Assembly: GCA_025355105.1 (NCBI GenBank)
Contig: JANYAE010000002.1
Span: 1 to 45,857, forward strand
DNA: 45,857 nucleotides
Origin: Pseudomonadota bacterium
GTDB lineage: Bacteria; Pseudomonadota; Gammaproteobacteria; Steroidobacterales; Steroidobacteraceae
Reading direction: 5' to 3'
Shown here: positions 8,542-17,999 of the stretch, piece by piece
How positions within the stretch are numbered: the stretch's first letter is position 1
Layout: each line of letters opens with the position of its first letter
The notes under the pieces: model-generated
Database searches by the model: none
What the model was told of the DNA's origin: nothing
What the model saw: only the letters and a program-made list of their open reading frames with translations
Made by a program: the position numbers and the translations under genes

Positions 8542-9495
8542 TCAATCGATGTACAGCGAGCTGACCGATTCCTCGTCGCGGATGCGACGCATCGTCTCGG
8601 CGAGCAGCCCGGCGACCGACAGCTGGCGGATCTTCGGGCAGGCGCTCGCCGCAGCGGTCAGCGGAATCGTGTCAGTGACCACCAGCTCGTCCAGCACCGA
8701 GCCCGTGATCCGCTCGACCGCAGCGCCCGACAGCACCGGGTGGGTGATGTAGGCGACGACCTTGGTCGCGCCCTCGTCCTTGAGCGCCTGCGCCGCCTGG
8801 CAGAGCGTGCCGGCGGTATCGACCATGTCGTCGACCATCACGCAGCACTTGCCCTCGACGTCGCCGATGATGTTCATCACCTTCGACTCGTTGGGACGCG
8901 GGCGGCGCTTGTCGATGATCGCGAGGTCGGCGTCGTCGAGACGTTTGGCGAGCGCCCGTGCGCGCACCACGCCGCCGACGTCCGGCGACACCACGATCAT
9001 GTTCTCGTACTTCTGCTTCCAGGCGTCGCCGAGCAGCACCGGCGAGGCGTAGACGTTGTCGACCGGCAGGTCGAAGAAGCCCTGGATCTGGTCGGCGTGC
9101 AGGTCGACCGTCAGCACGCGGTTGACGCCGGCGGTCGCGATCATGTTGGCGACCAGCTTGGCGGTGATCGCGACGCGCGTGGCGCGCGGCCGCCGGTCCT
9201 GACGCGCGTAGCCGAAATACGGGATCACCGCGGTGATGCGCCCGGCGCTCGCGCGCCGGCAGGCGTCGGCCATCACCAGCAGCTCCATCAGGTGATCGTT
9301 GGCCGGCGGGCAGGTCGGCTGCACGATGTAGACGTCGCGGCCGCGCACGTTCTCCATGAGCTCGACCGTCGCCTCGCCGTCGCTGAAGCGACCGACGTGC
9401 GCACGACCGAGCGGCAGCATCAGATGCCGCGCGATCTCCTGCGCGAGCGCCGGGTTCGAGTTCCCCGCGAACACTGACATCTGCACATCGGACAC
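8542..9495 (-). CDS. prs: Ribose-phosphate pyrophosphokinase
   Basis: Makes PRPP from ribose 5-phosphate and ATP for nucleotide, His and Trp synthesis. It has 317 residues, close to the 315 of E. coli Prs. Motifs: [14 protein letters not shown] at the N-terminus, the [10 protein letters not shown] catalytic flexible region, [12 protein letters not shown], and the PRPP loop [14 protein letters not shown] at 9495 is chosen because GGGGAG stands 6 bases upstream. An upstream in-frame TTG at 9513 would overlap that ribosome site. tRNA-Gln and ispE lie immediately upstream, so prs is probably read from the lolB-ispE transcript after tRNA processing, perhaps with extra promoters. Confidence 0.97.
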   Translation of the reverse strand: MSDVQMSVFAGNSNPALAQEIARHLMLPLGRAHVGRFSDGEATVELMENVRGRDVYIVQPTCPPANDHLMELLVMADACRRASAGRITAVIPYFGYARQDRRPRATRVAITAKLVANMIATAGVNRVLTVDLHADQIQGFFDLPVDNVYASPVLLGDAWKQKYENMIVVSPDVGGVVRARALAKRLDDADLAIIDKRRPRPNESKVMNIIGDVEGKCCVMVDDMVDTAGTLCQAAQALKDEGATKVVAYITHPVLSGAAVERITGSVLDELVVTDTIPLTAAASACPKIRQLSVAGLLAETMRRIRDEESVSSLYID

Positions 9496-9538
9496 TGCGT
9501 GCTCCCCGCTCAATCGCCGTCGCCATCATCGGTCAAAG

Positions 9539-9613
9539 TGGCTGGGGCGGAAGGATTCGAACCTTCGCATGGCGGAATCAAAATCCGCTGCCGTACCACT
9601 TGGCTACGCCCCA
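9539..9613 (-). tRNA. tRNA-Gln (TTG)
   Basis: A 75-base gene with encoded CCA. The acceptor TGGGGCG (9607-9613) pairs with CGCCCCA (9543-9549), and the discriminator is G. The D-arm begins AGCCAAGTGG, the anticodon loop TTTTGAT carries TTG, and the T-arm is GAAGGTTCGAATCCTTC. The U1-A72 pair and anticodon fit bacterial tRNA-Gln. Only 9 bases separate it from the ispE stop, so it must be cut out of a longer ispE-prs message. The same placement is known in Pseudomonas. GatCAB in this window may charge this tRNA if GlnRS is absent. Confidence 0.96.
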
Positions 9614-9622
9614 CCCGCAACC

Positions 9623-10519
9623 CTAGCGGCGAGCCGGCCGCTGCGCCGCGTCGTGCTCCGCCGCGAGCCGCGCGGCGAGCGGCGAGCGCTGCAGCCCTTC
9701 CGCCACAAAACCTGTCCAGCCCGCAGGCAGTCCGTCGAGTGCCGCCTCGGCGCCGAGCCGGTCGGCGAAACCCGCGAACACGCTCGCGCCAGAACCCGTC
9801 ATCCGCGCCGCAGCGCGCGCACCGAGCCACGCGAGCGCCGCACGCACCGCCGGATGACGGGCGACGACGACGGGCTCCAGGTCGTTGCGTCCCGGCAGCG
9901 GCGCCCCGAACCCAAAGGGCAACGGGGAGCCGGGTATTGTGATGGCCTCAGAATTTCTTGTCAATTCAGGCGCCTGGAAGACCTCGGCGGTGGAGACCGA
10001 CACCCCCGGAAAGATCACGGCGAACGCCTGCCGGGGCAGCGCCACCGGCTCCAGCTGCTCGCCGACGCCTCGCGCCACGGCGCTTTCCCCGTACACGAAC
10101 AAGGGGACGTCGGCGCCGAGCTCGAGGCCGAGCGCCGCGAGCCGTGCGGGCGCCCAGTCAAGGCCCCACAGCGTGTTCAGGGCCACCAGCACCGTGGCGG
10201 CGTCGGAGCTGCCGCCGCCGAGTCCCGCGCCCACCGGAATCCGCTTGACCACGTCGAGGTCGGCGCCGAGGTCCGGATCCCCGGCCCGCGCCCGCAGCAG
10301 GCGGGCCGCCCGCACGACTAGGTCAGCCTCGGCCGGCACGCCGGCCGGGCCACCGGTCCGGGCGACGACCCCGTCACGGCGCACGCGGATGCGCAATTCG
10401 TCCCTGCAGTCGATCAGCTGGAACAGCGTCTCGAGCTCGTGGTAACCGTCGGCACGCCGCCCGGTGACGTGAAGAAACAGATTGAGCTTGGCCGGGGCCG
10501 GCCAGGGATCGGCGGTCAC
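9623..10519 (-). CDS. ispE: 4-diphosphocytidyl-2-C-methyl-D-erythritol kinase
   Basis: GHMP kinase of the MEP isoprenoid pathway, phosphorylating CDP-methylerythritol. It has 298 residues. PAPAKLNLFLHVTGRRADGYH opens the protein with the catalytic Lys. The glycine-rich ATP loop is PVGAGLGGGSSDAA, and the C-terminal GHMP motif is RMTGSGASVFAGF. GTG at 10519 is chosen because it overlaps the lolB stop as GTGA, a common coupled start. TTG at 10537 is the alternative. Lies in the TPR-lolB-ispE-tRNA-Gln-prs series. Confidence 0.96.
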   Translation of the reverse strand: MTADPWPAPAKLNLFLHVTGRRADGYHELETLFQLIDCRDELRIRVRRDGVVARTGGPAGVPAEADLVVRAARLLRARAGDPDLGADLDVVKRIPVGAGLGGGSSDAATVLVALNTLWGLDWAPARLAALGLELGADVPLFVYGESAVARGVGEQLEPVALPRQAFAVIFPGVSVSTAEVFQAPELTRNSEAITIPGSPLPFGFGAPLPGRNDLEPVVVARHPAVRAALAWLGARAAARMTGSGASVFAGFADRLGAEAALDGLPAGWTGFVAEGLQRSPLAARLAAEHDAAQRPARR

Positions 10520-11103
10520 GGGCTGCCTACCTGCCAACGGTCGACGACGACCCGTATCCGGGTCATGTCGCGACTCAGCGTGAGGCGCGCCGGCAGCGGC
10601 CCCGGCGCGCCGGCCACCGGGACGAACGCCGCCACCGCGACCTGCCAGCCGTCCTGGCTGAAGCTGCTGCCGGCGCCGTCCACCGGCCGGCCGGGTGCCG
10701 GCACGCCGAGCACCCAGTAGCGCAGCGTCTCGAGTGGCAGCGGGAAACCGAGCCGGGCGACCAGTTCCGGCTCGAGCGCCGCGAACGGCGCCGCGACCTC
10801 GAACGGCGGCGCGCCGCCCTGCTCGATCACGATCCGCTGGTCGCTGCGCGTGATGCGCACCGCCCCGGCGCCGAACGGCCCGTGCACGCCGAGCTCGCCG
10901 TGGCCGGCGAGCTCGCGCCAGTCAAAGCTGGCGCTGAAACCGTCGTGGCCGGCCCGCACCGCGACCCGGCCGGTGGCCTGCCAGCTCGCGAGCGCCGTGA
11001 TCGCGGCGCGGCCAGCGGCGTCCGGTGGCTCGACCGGAGTCGGTAGCGATCGGCAGCCAGCCAGCGTCGCCAGCACGGCGAGCAGCGCCAGCGCGGGCCT
11101 CAT
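10516..11103 (-). CDS. lolB: Outer membrane lipoprotein receptor LolB
   Basis: LolB takes lipoproteins from periplasmic LolA and inserts them in the outer membrane. It has 195 residues with a short lipoprotein signal ending LATLAGC (Cys17). The mature part shows the LolB/LolA half-barrel pattern: WQATGRVAVRAGHDGFSASFDW, then ELGVHGPFGAGAVRI and LPLETLRYWVLGVPAPG. The start at 11103 overlaps the stop of the upstream TPR gene as ATGA. Placement before ispE is standard in Gammaproteobacteria. Confidence 0.95.
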   Translation of the reverse strand: MRPALALLAVLATLAGCRSLPTPVEPPDAAGRAAITALASWQATGRVAVRAGHDGFSASFDWRELAGHGELGVHGPFGAGAVRITRSDQRIVIEQGGAPPFEVAAPFAALEPELVARLGFPLPLETLRYWVLGVPAPGRPVDGAGSSFSQDGWQVAVAAFVPVAGAPGPLPARLTLSRDMTRIRVVVDRWQVGSP

Positions 11104-12761
11104 GACGGCGGGCCGAGGTTCCGTTCGAGCGCCTTCTTCAGGTGCAGGTCGCCGGGGTTCTTCTCGAGCGCGGCACGCCAGGTGCGCTCCGCCGCGGTCC
11201 GGTCGCCGAGCGCCCACTGCACCTCGCCAAGGTGCATCGCGATTTCCGGATCCGGATCCACCGCGTAGGCCCGCTGCAGCCAGTTCGCACCCTCGGCGCT
11301 GCGGCCGCGCCGGTGCAGAACCCAGCCGAGGCTGTCCTGGATCGCCGCGCTGTCCGGCCGTTCCGCGAGCGCCGCGCGGATGCGGCGCTCGGCCTCGGCA
11401 AGGTCGCGGCCGTGATCGGCGAGCGTGAAGCCGAGCGCGTTCTGCGCGGTGGGGTCAAGCGGCCGAAGGCGCGCGACCGTGCGCAGTTCGGCGAGCGCCG
11501 CGTCGATGGCGCCGGACTGCTCGAGCACCGTGGCCCGCGCGTAGTGCAGCTCCACCCGATCCGGGTAGCTGAGGGCCGAGCGCGCGAGCAGCGCGAGCGC
11601 TTCCGGTGCGCGGCCAGCTTCGGCGAGGATCTGGGCGCGGCCGGCGGTCACCTCGACGCGGTGGTCGGCCGCGGAGCCGACGAACTCGTCGAGCTGGCGG
11701 GCGGCGCCCCATCGGTCGCCGTGCTCCAGTGCGAGCCGGTAGGCGCGCAACTGCGCCGCCACGGCGCGCGGCCCGGTGGTGACGCGCTGGTAGAGCCGCA
11801 CCGCCCGCTCGCGCTCGCCGCGCCGGTCGGCGACGACCGCGAGGCCGAAGAAAGCACGATCCGCGTTGCGTCCGGTCGCCAGCATCTCGGTGTAGTGGCT
11901 GGTGGCCTCATCCCAGCGGCGACCGTCGACGTCCAGACCGGCGAGGCCCTCCAGCGCCTCGGAGCGGACCACGTGACCGCGGGCGAGATCGGCGAAATAC
12001 GGCCGCGCCTCGGCGCCCCGGTCGCAGGCGGTCAGCAGCCAGGCGTAGACCAGCCGGTCAGCGTCGGTGGACTCGGCGGCGAGCCCGCTCGCTTCCTTGA
12101 GCCCACCGTCGCAGTCGCCGCCGGCAATCCGGGCGCGGGCGTGCAGCCAGCGAGCCTCGCGCCAGTCCGGCTTCAGGGCCAGCGCGCGCCCGACCGCGGC
12201 GAGCGAGCTCGGCGAATCGCTGGCGGACAGCGCGAGGGTGGCCGCTGCGTACTGTGCCTCGGGAACGGCCGGATAGCCGCCGGCGAGGTGCCCGACCGTG
12301 CGCGCGACGCCGGTGTCGTTGCGCAACGCCGCGAGCGACTCGCCGAGCGCAGTGAAGGCCTCAGCAGGCGAGGCGTAGGCGGTCCGGACGAGCTCGCTGA
12401 GGGCCCGCTCGGCGGCAACCCGGTCGTCGAGTTCGAGCAAGGCCACTGCGAGGAAGCGACGCGGTGCCTCGCTCTTCGGGTCGCGCGCCAGCCATTCGGT
12501 CGCGGTGCGCGCGAGTTCCCGCTCCTGGCCGTTGTCGAAGCCGACCCGCGCCGCCCTCTCGGCGATCGCCGCATCACCGCTGGCGGCCGCGGCGAGCCGG
12601 TATTCGCTCGCGGCGATCGCGTACTGGCCGCGGTCCAGGGCCACCTCGGCGAGCAGCATTCGCTCGCCGGGGGCCCTGCCGCCGAGCCCGGCACAGCCGC
12701 CGAGCAGCAGCGCGAGGCCGGCAAGCGTCGCGGGGGCCGATCTGGATGCCGCATGGATCAT
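11100..12761 (-). CDS. TPR-repeat lipoprotein upstream of lolB
   Basis: Predicted outer-membrane-linked lipoprotein of 553 residues built almost wholly of tetratricopeptide repeats. The signal ends LALLLGGC (Cys23). The best repeats are C-terminal, for example ALGFTLADHGRDLAEAERRI and DSLGWVLHRRGRSAEGANWL. A TPR protein at this locus is known from Pseudomonas, next to lolB and divergent from hemA; its role is unproved, though a scaffold role in envelope assembly is plausible. A -10-like TATAGT sits only 6 bases before the ATG at 12761, so the mRNA may be leaderless. An in-frame ATG at 12779 lies upstream of that -10 and is therefore less likely. Confidence 0.9.
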   Translation of the reverse strand: MIHAASRSAPATLAGLALLLGGCAGLGGRAPGERMLLAEVALDRGQYAIAASEYRLAAAASGDAAIAERAARVGFDNGQERELARTATEWLARDPKSEAPRRFLAVALLELDDRVAAERALSELVRTAYASPAEAFTALGESLAALRNDTGVARTVGHLAGGYPAVPEAQYAAATLALSASDSPSSLAAVGRALALKPDWREARWLHARARIAGGDCDGGLKEASGLAAESTDADRLVYAWLLTACDRGAEARPYFADLARGHVVRSEALEGLAGLDVDGRRWDEATSHYTEMLATGRNADRAFFGLAVVADRRGERERAVRLYQRVTTGPRAVAAQLRAYRLALEHGDRWGAARQLDEFVGSAADHRVEVTAGRAQILAEAGRAPEALALLARSALSYPDRVELHYARATVLEQSGAIDAALAELRTVARLRPLDPTAQNALGFTLADHGRDLAEAERRIRAALAERPDSAAIQDSLGWVLHRRGRSAEGANWLQRAYAVDPDPEIAMHLGEVQWALGDRTAAERTWRAALEKNPGDLHLKKALERNLGPPS

Positions 12762-12767
12762 GGGTTC

Positions 12768-12773
12768 ACTATA
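12768..12773 (-). promoter_or_regulatory. -10 element placed for a leaderless TPR mRNA
   Basis: TATAGT on the minus strand lies 6 bases ahead of the ATG of the TPR lipoprotein gene, which puts transcription start at or beside the A of the start codon. No strong -35 is visible. On the plus strand the overlapping TATATC could serve hemA, giving a leader of about 90 bases. Confidence 0.35.
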
Positions 12774-12873
12774 TCGCATGGACCCGAGCCGGCCGCCGTG
12801 ACGGCCACTACGCTTGCCCTGCCCCGCCCGCGTACCTGACAATCCCGCGCCACCCGACCCCCTCAGGCTCCGC

Positions 12874-14124
12874 ATGCCCCTCGTCGTCGTCGGGATCAAC
12901 CATCGCACGGCACCTCTTGAGGTGCGTGAGAAGGTGGTCTTCGACCCCAGCCACCTGCCGGACGCCCTCCAGTCGCTCGCCAGCGGCGGTGCCCGCGAGA
13001 ACGTGATCGTCTCGACGTGCAACCGCACCGAGCTGTACTGCGTCACCGACTCGCCGGGCGACCTCGGCCGCTGGCTGCAGACCTATCACGGCGTCGGCTA
13101 CGAGCTGAAGGACTGCCTGTACGAGCACCACGAGGTGACCGCCATCGAGCATGCCTTCGCCGTTGCCTCCGGACTCGACTCGATGGTGCTCGGCGAGCCG
13201 CAGATCCTCGGCCAGCTCAAGGACGCCTATCGCGCCGCGCAGCAGGCGGGCACCGTCGGTCCGCTGCTCAACCGCCTGTTCCAGGCCACCTTCTCGGTCG
13301 CCAAGCGGGTGCGCACCGAGACGCAGATCGGCGCCAACGCCGTGTCGGTGGCCTACGCGGCGGTGAGCCTCGCCAAGCAGATCTTCGCGGGTTTCACCCA
13401 GCACACGGCCTTGCTGGTCGGCGCCGGCGACACGATCGCGCTTGCCGCACGCCACCTGCACTCGCAGGGCCTGAAGCGCATGATCATCGCCAACCGCAGC
13501 CTCGACCGCGCGCAGCTGCTGGCCGCCGAGTTCAACGCCTCGGCGATCACCCTCGACGCGCTGCCGACGCACCTCGCCGACGCCGACATCGTCGTCAGCT
13601 CGACCGCGAGCCCGACGGTCGTGATCACCGCCGCCGACGTCGCAGCCGCCCTCGCGGTGCGCCGCCGCCGACCGATGTTCATGGTCGACATCGCGGTGCC
13701 GCGCGACATCGAGGCCGCCGTCGCCGACTTCGAGGACGTCTACCTCTACACGATCGACGACCTGCAGGGCTTCGTCACCCAGAACCTCAAGGCGCGCGAG
13801 GACGGCGCGCGCGAAGCGCGCATCCTGATCGACGAGGAGGTCGCGCGCTTCGTGCAGGGGCTGCGCGGTCAGCACGCGGTGCCGACGATTCGCGAGCTGC
13901 GTACGAGCGCCGAGCAGATCCGGGCGCAGACCCTCGAGCAGGCGCGCCGGCTGATCAGCTCCGGTCGCACACCGGAGGATGCGCTCGCCTACCTCGCCGA
14001 CACGCTGACGCACCGGCTGATCCACCCGCCGACCCACGAGCTTCGCCAGGCAGGCGAGGCCGGCGACGAGGCGCTCGTGGCGGCGGCGCGCCGGCTGTTC
14101 CACCTGGACGCCGACACCGAATGA
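12874..14124 (+). CDS. hemA: Glutamyl-tRNA reductase
   Basis: First enzyme of C5-pathway tetrapyrrole synthesis: NADPH reduces Glu-tRNA to glutamate-1-semialdehyde. It has 416 residues. The N-terminus is [15 protein letters not shown]. The catalytic Cys48 is in [33 protein letters not shown] is the family signature, with the NADPH domain ([16 protein letters not shown]) and C-terminal dimerisation helices after it. No clear ribosome site precedes the ATG. It overlaps prfA as ATGA, the classical hemA-prfA-prmC operon, and is divergent from the TPR-lolB operon. Confidence 0.98.
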   Translation: MPLVVVGINHRTAPLEVREKVVFDPSHLPDALQSLASGGARENVIVSTCNRTELYCVTDSPGDLGRWLQTYHGVGYELKDCLYEHHEVTAIEHAFAVASGLDSMVLGEPQILGQLKDAYRAAQQAGTVGPLLNRLFQATFSVAKRVRTETQIGANAVSVAYAAVSLAKQIFAGFTQHTALLVGAGDTIALAARHLHSQGLKRMIIANRSLDRAQLLAAEFNASAITLDALPTHLADADIVVSSTASPTVVITAADVAAALAVRRRRPMFMVDIAVPRDIEAAVADFEDVYLYTIDDLQGFVTQNLKAREDGAREARILIDEEVARFVQGLRGQHAVPTIRELRTSAEQIRAQTLEQARRLISSGRTPEDALAYLADTLTHRLIHPPTHELRQAGEAGDEALVAAARRLFHLDADTE

Positions 14125-15200
14125 GGGACTCGATCCGCCGACGCCTCGAGCGGCTCGCCGAGCGCTACGAGGAAGTGGGCCGCATGCTCTCCGACTCCGC
14201 GCTGCCGGGCCGCAGCGATCGGTTCCGCGAGCTGTCGATGGAGTACGCGCGACTTGAGCCGCTGGCGCAGCGCTTTCGCGCCTACGCGGCACTCGAGAGC
14301 GAAGCGGCGGCGGCGGCCACGCTCGGCTCGGACGCCGACCCGGAGATGCGCGCGCTCGCGGCCAGCGAACAGCGCCAGCTCGCGACGCAGCTCGAGGCCG
14401 CCGAGGGCGAGCTGCAGCGGCTCTTGATCCCCAAGGATCCGCACGACGACGGCAACATCTTCCTCGAGATCCGCGCCGGCGCCGGCGGCGACGAGGCGGC
14501 GATCTTCGCCGGCGATCTCTACCGGATGTACTCCCGTTACGCCGAGGCGCAGCGCTGGAAGGTCGAGATTCTGTCCGACAGCCGCGGCGAGCACGGCGGC
14601 TACCGCGAGGTCATCTGTCGCATCGTCGGCCAGGGGGCCTACTCGCGACTCAAGTTCGAGTCGGGCACGCACCGCGTGCAGCGCGTGCCGGCCACCGAGG
14701 CGCAGGGCCGGATCCACACCTCCACCTGCACGGTCGCGATCCTGCCCGAGCTGGCCGCGGTCGAGGACGTCCCGATCGCCGATGCCGACCTGCGCGTCGA
14801 CACCTACCGCTCCTCGGGCGCCGGCGGCCAGCACGTCAACAAGACCGACTCGGCGGTGCGCCTCACCCACCTGCCGACCGGCATCGTCGTCGAGTGCCAG
14901 GACGAGCGCTCGCAGCACAAGAACCGCTCGCGGGCGATGTCGCTGCTGAAGGCCAAGCTGCTGCAGGCCGAGCGCGACAAGCAGGCATCGCAGCAGGCGG
15001 CGAGCCGGCGACTGCAGGTCGGCACCGGCGACCGCTCCGAACGGATCCGGACCTACAACTTTCCGCAGGGCCGGCTCACGGACCACCGCATCGAGCTGAC
15101 GCTGTACAAGCTCGAGGACATCGTCAACGGCGACCTCGACGAGGTGCTGGTGCCGCTGGCGCGCGAGTTCGAGGCCGAGCAGCTCGCGGAACTCGAATGA
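14121..15200 (+). CDS. prfA: Peptide chain release factor 1
   Basis: Reads UAA and UAG stop codons and triggers peptide release. It has 359 residues. The codon-recognition tripeptide PAT is at residues 190-192, and the GGQ catalytic loop ([20 protein letters not shown]) is at 235-237. The PAT tripeptide marks it as RF1 rather than RF2. Its start overlaps the hemA stop, and its stop overlaps the start of prmC, whose product methylates the GGQ glutamine. Confidence 0.98.
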   Translation: MRDSIRRRLERLAERYEEVGRMLSDSALPGRSDRFRELSMEYARLEPLAQRFRAYAALESEAAAAATLGSDADPEMRALAASEQRQLATQLEAAEGELQRLLIPKDPHDDGNIFLEIRAGAGGDEAAIFAGDLYRMYSRYAEAQRWKVEILSDSRGEHGGYREVICRIVGQGAYSRLKFESGTHRVQRVPATEAQGRIHTSTCTVAILPELAAVEDVPIADADLRVDTYRSSGAGGQHVNKTDSAVRLTHLPTGIVVECQDERSQHKNRSRAMSLLKAKLLQAERDKQASQQAASRRLQVGTGDRSERIRTYNFPQGRLTDHRIELTLYKLEDIVNGDLDEVLVPLAREFEAEQLAELE

Positions 15201-16033
15201 GCGATGCGACGCTCGCGCGCGCCGCCGCCCGGCTCGCAGCGGCCTCGGACTCGCCGCGCCTCGACGCGGAACTGCTGCTCGCACACGTCCTCGGCATCGA
15301 ACGCGGCCGGCTGGCGGCACGCGACGATCTGCCGCCGGCAGCCGCCGAGGTCGCGCGCTTCGAGGCGCTCGTCACGCGCCGCGCCGCGGGCGAGCCGGTC
15401 GCTTACCTGCTCGGCCGGCGCGAGTTCTGGACCCTGACCCTCGAGGTCGGGCCGGGCGTGCTCGTGCCGCGGCCGGAAACCGAGCTGGTCGTCGAGATCG
15501 CGCTTGCGGCACTTGCCGGCCGGCCGGCACCGGCGGTGCTCGACCTCGGCGCCGGCTGCGGCACCATCGGCCTCGCGATCGCGCGCGAGCGCCCGGATGC
15601 CCGCGTCGACCTGGTCGAGGCGAGTGCCGCGGCGCTCGCCATCGCCGAGCGCAACCGCGCCCGGCTCGGCCTCGACAATGCCCGGCTGCTCGGCGGCGAC
15701 TGGTTCGCGGCCGTCGCCGGGCGGCGCTACGACCTCGTGGCGTCCAATCCGCCCTATCTCGCCGCCGACGATCCGCACCTCGCAGGCCCCGCACTCGGCC
15801 ACGAGCCGCGCGCGGCCCTGGTCGCTGGGCCCGGCGGCCTCGAGGCGCTGGCGGTGATCGCCGCGGCCGCGCCGGCGCACCTGATCGCCGGCGGGCTGCT
15901 GGTGCTCGAGCACGGCACGACCCAGGGAGCGGCGGTCCGCGCCTTGCTGGCGGAGGCAGGCTTCGACGCGGTCACCACCTGCCGGGATCTCGCCGGTCAC
16001 GAACGCGCGACGGCAGGCACGCCGCGCGACTAG
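15197..16033 (+). CDS. prmC: Release factor glutamine N5-methyltransferase
   Basis: Methylates the GGQ glutamine of release factors. It has 278 residues. The N-terminal helical domain ends with [29 protein letters not shown], the PrmC signature. The SAM loop is [16 protein letters not shown], and the catalytic NPPY is in [13 protein letters not shown]. It is coupled to prfA by an ATGA overlap. Its stop codon TAG begins the sequence TAGAAT (16031-16036), a possible -10 for the ppiB gene that follows. Confidence 0.97.
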   Translation: MSDATLARAAARLAAASDSPRLDAELLLAHVLGIERGRLAARDDLPPAAAEVARFEALVTRRAAGEPVAYLLGRREFWTLTLEVGPGVLVPRPETELVVEIALAALAGRPAPAVLDLGAGCGTIGLAIARERPDARVDLVEASAAALAIAERNRARLGLDNARLLGGDWFAAVAGRRYDLVASNPPYLAADDPHLAGPALGHEPRAALVAGPGGLEALAVIAAAAPAHLIAGGLLVLEHGTTQGAAVRALLAEAGFDAVTTCRDLAGHERATAGTPRD

Positions 16034-16075
16034 AATCGCGTCGCGGCGGCCCGCTTCCCCGCCGGGAGACTCCTC

Positions 16076-16564
16076 GTGCTCAAGTTCCAGACCTCGCTCG
16101 GCAGCTTCCTCGTGGAGCTCGCCACCGCCGACGCGCCGATCACCTGCCAGAATTTCCTCGACTACGCCGAGGCCGGTCACTTCGACGGCACGGTGTTTCA
16201 CCGCGTGATCCCGGGCTTCGTCATCCAGGGTGGCGGCCTGAGCGCCGAGCTTAAGCAGAAGCCGACCCGCGCGCCGATCAAGAACGAGGCATCCAACGGG
16301 CTCAAGAATCGCCGCGGCTCGCTGTCGATGGCGCGCACCAACGACCCGCACAGCGCGACCTCGCAGTTCTTCGTCAACCTCAAGGACAACGTCTCGCTGG
16401 ATGCCGGCCGCGGCAGCGCCGGCTATGCGGTGTTCGCGCACGTGACCGAGGGCATGGACGTCGCCGACCGGATCGCCGCGGTCGACACCGGCACGCGCGG
16501 TCACCACGAGGACGTCCCCGTCGAAGCCGTCGTCATCGAGTCGGTGAGCGTCGTCGAGAGCTGA
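16076..16564 (+). CDS. ppiB: Peptidyl-prolyl cis-trans isomerase B, cyclophilin
   Basis: Cyclophilin-type prolyl isomerase of 162 residues without a signal peptide, so cytoplasmic like E. coli PpiB. Active-site motifs are FHRVIPGFVIQGGG and MARTNDPHSATSQFFVN. GTG at 16076 is preceded by GGGAG at 8-base spacing. It lies 42 bases after prmC and 10 bases before mtgA. Confidence 0.95.
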   Translation: MLKFQTSLGSFLVELATADAPITCQNFLDYAEAGHFDGTVFHRVIPGFVIQGGGLSAELKQKPTRAPIKNEASNGLKNRRGSLSMARTNDPHSATSQFFVNLKDNVSLDAGRGSAGYAVFAHVTEGMDVADRIAAVDTGTRGHHEDVPVEAVVIESVSVVES

Positions 16565-16574
16565 GCGACGCTGC

Positions 16575-17303
16575 ATGGCGTCGCACGGCGGCTTGCTGCG
16601 GGGCCTCGCGAAGCTGCTCCTCTGGCTGGTCGGTGGCTTCGTCGCCGTCAGCGTGCTCGCGGTGCTGGCGATGCGCTGGGTGCCGCCGCTGAGCTCGGCG
16701 TTCATGCTGAATGGCGCGCTGCAGGCGCGGCTCGCGCACGACTCGAGCTGGCACCTCGACTACCGCTGGACGCCCTACGAGCGCATTTCCCGGCACGCGA
16801 AGCTCGCGGTGATCGCCTCGGAGGACCAGAAGTTCGCCTTTCACCCGGGCTTCGACTTCGAGGCGATCGACAAGGCGATCCAGGAACGCGAACGCGGCAA
16901 GCGCCTGCGAGGCGCCAGCACGATCACCCAGCAGCTGGCCAAGAACCTGTTCCTGTGGCCCGGGCCCAGCTTCGTGCGCAAGGGGCTCGAGGCCTATCTG
17001 ACGATGCTGATCGAGCTGTGCTGGCCGAAGCAGCGCATCCTCGAGGTCTATCTCAACGTCGCCGAGTTCGGCCCCGGGATCTACGGTGTCGGCGCCGCCG
17101 CGCCGCATTTCTTCCGTGTGGATGCCGCGCACCTCAGCCAGGCGCAGGCGGCGCTGCTCGCCGCGGTGCTGCCGAACCCGAAAAAGCTGCGCGTCGACCA
17201 TCCGAGCGCCTACCTCAACCGGCGCCAGGCGTGGATCATCGAGCAAATGAACGGCCTCGGTGGCGCCGACTACATCCGCGAGGTCGAGGCCGGCCGGCGC
17301 TGA
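16575..17303 (+). CDS. mtgA: Monofunctional peptidoglycan glycosyltransferase
   Basis: Polymerises lipid II into glycan strands at the inner membrane. It has 242 residues: one N-terminal membrane anchor (about 12-33) and a GT51 domain. The catalytic Glu83 is in IASEDQKFAFHPGFD, followed by RGASTITQQLAKNLFLW and KQRILEVYLNVAEFGPGIYG. There is no transpeptidase domain. It adds to the cell-wall gene content but stands apart from the mre cluster. Confidence 0.97.
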   Translation: MASHGGLLRGLAKLLLWLVGGFVAVSVLAVLAMRWVPPLSSAFMLNGALQARLAHDSSWHLDYRWTPYERISRHAKLAVIASEDQKFAFHPGFDFEAIDKAIQERERGKRLRGASTITQQLAKNLFLWPGPSFVRKGLEAYLTMLIELCWPKQRILEVYLNVAEFGPGIYGVGAAAPHFFRVDAAHLSQAQAALLAAVLPNPKKLRVDHPSAYLNRRQAWIIEQMNGLGGADYIREVEAGRR

Positions 17304-17340
17304 CGCCGCGGCGCCTGCTCGGGCGTCGCTTGTGAGCACT

Positions 17341-17359
17341 TACTTTGCAAACCAAAGTA
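17341..17359 (+). promoter_or_regulatory. Palindromic operator 1 (TACTTTG-N5-CAAAGTA)
   Basis: A perfect 7-bp inverted repeat, TACTTTG-CAAAC-CAAAGTA, ends one base before a -35 box (17361-17366). It is AT-rich in a GC-rich region. A near copy overlaps the start codon of the DUF4173-type gene at 18433-18451 with the same 5-base spacer. The winged-helix regulator encoded between the two copies is the obvious candidate binder. Confidence 0.65.
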
Positions 17360-17360
17360 C

Positions 17361-17389
17361 TTGACCGTCGGCGCACACCATCCTAGGAT
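17361..17389 (+). promoter_or_regulatory. Sigma-70 promoter of the membrane-regulator cassette
   Basis: -35 TTGACC (17361-17366), exactly 17 bases, then -10 TAGGAT (17384-17389). The predicted start is near 17396, only about 4 bases ahead of the ATG at 17400, so the message should be leaderless or nearly so. The operator immediately upstream touches the -35 and could block or recruit polymerase. Confidence 0.65.
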
Positions 17390-17399
17390 CGGTGCACCG

Positions 17400-17999
17400 A
17401 TGAACGCGCCACCGCACCCGCCGGCCGCCTCCCTGCACGATCGCGCGCTCGACGATCTGCGCTTCATCCGCCGGACCATGACGAATGCCGGCTCCTTCAC
17501 CGCGCTGTCAGGTCTCGGCTTCGTGTGCGTCGGCCTCGGTGCGCTCGCGACGGCGCTCTACGCACACCGCCTCAGCGAGCCTCAGGCGCGCGTCTGGCTG
17601 TGGCTCGGCGACGCCGCGCTGTCGGTGCTGATCGGTCTCGCGAGCACGGCGTGGAAGGCGCGCCGCGCCGGCGAGCCACTCTGGTCAGGACCGTTCCGCA
17701 AGTTCTCGCTGGGCTTCGGGCCGGCGGTCGCCGCCGGCGGCATCCTGACACTGGTGATGCTGCGCGATGGTCAGCTCGACTACCTGCCGACCACCTGGTT
17801 GCTGCTGTACGGCGCCGGGCTCACGGCAGGCGGCGCGTTCTCGGTGCGCGTCGTGCCGGCGATGGGCGCGTGCTTTCTCGGCCTCGGCGCCGTCGCGGCG
17901 GTCGCACCGCAGGCTTGGGTCGACGGCCTGTTGATCGCCGGATTCGCGGGACTGCATCTCCTGTTCGGCACGCTGATCGCGCGGAGCTACGGTGGCTAG
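17400..17999 (+). CDS. Six-TM membrane protein of unknown function
   Basis: Integral inner-membrane protein of 199 residues. A hydrophilic N-terminus ([22 protein letters not shown]) precedes six predicted helices at about 32-55, 65-82, 105-121, 131-147, 153-171 and 172-194. No catalytic motif is visible. I recall similar FIRRTM...AGSFTA proteins beside winged-helix regulators in other phyla, but with no function. Start ATG 17400 is chosen because it sits just after the predicted transcription start; an upstream in-frame start at 17361 lies inside the promoter. Its stop overlaps the regulator gene by 8 bases, so the two are translated together. Confidence 0.75.
   Translation: MNAPPHPPAASLHDRALDDLRFIRRTMTNAGSFTALSGLGFVCVGLGALATALYAHRLSEPQARVWLWLGDAALSVLIGLASTAWKARRAGEPLWSGPFRKFSLGFGPAVAAGGILTLVMLRDGQLDYLPTTWLLLYGAGLTAGGAFSVRVVPAMGACFLGLGAVAAVAPQAWVDGLLIAGFAGLHLLFGTLIARSYGG

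Noticed and set aside
11142..12839. Plus-strand open frame antisense to the TPR lipoprotein gene
   Set aside because: Composition typical of an antisense frame, no motifs, and it would run into hemA's upstream region.
12780..12873. Strong hemA promoter in the TPR-hemA gap
   Set aside because: Boxes such as TTGCCC and TGACAA can be paired at 17 bases but match consensus too poorly to call.
15053..16705. Minus-strand open frame of 550 codons across prmC and ppiB
   Set aside because: Same antisense effect; the plus-strand genes are unmistakable and tightly coupled.
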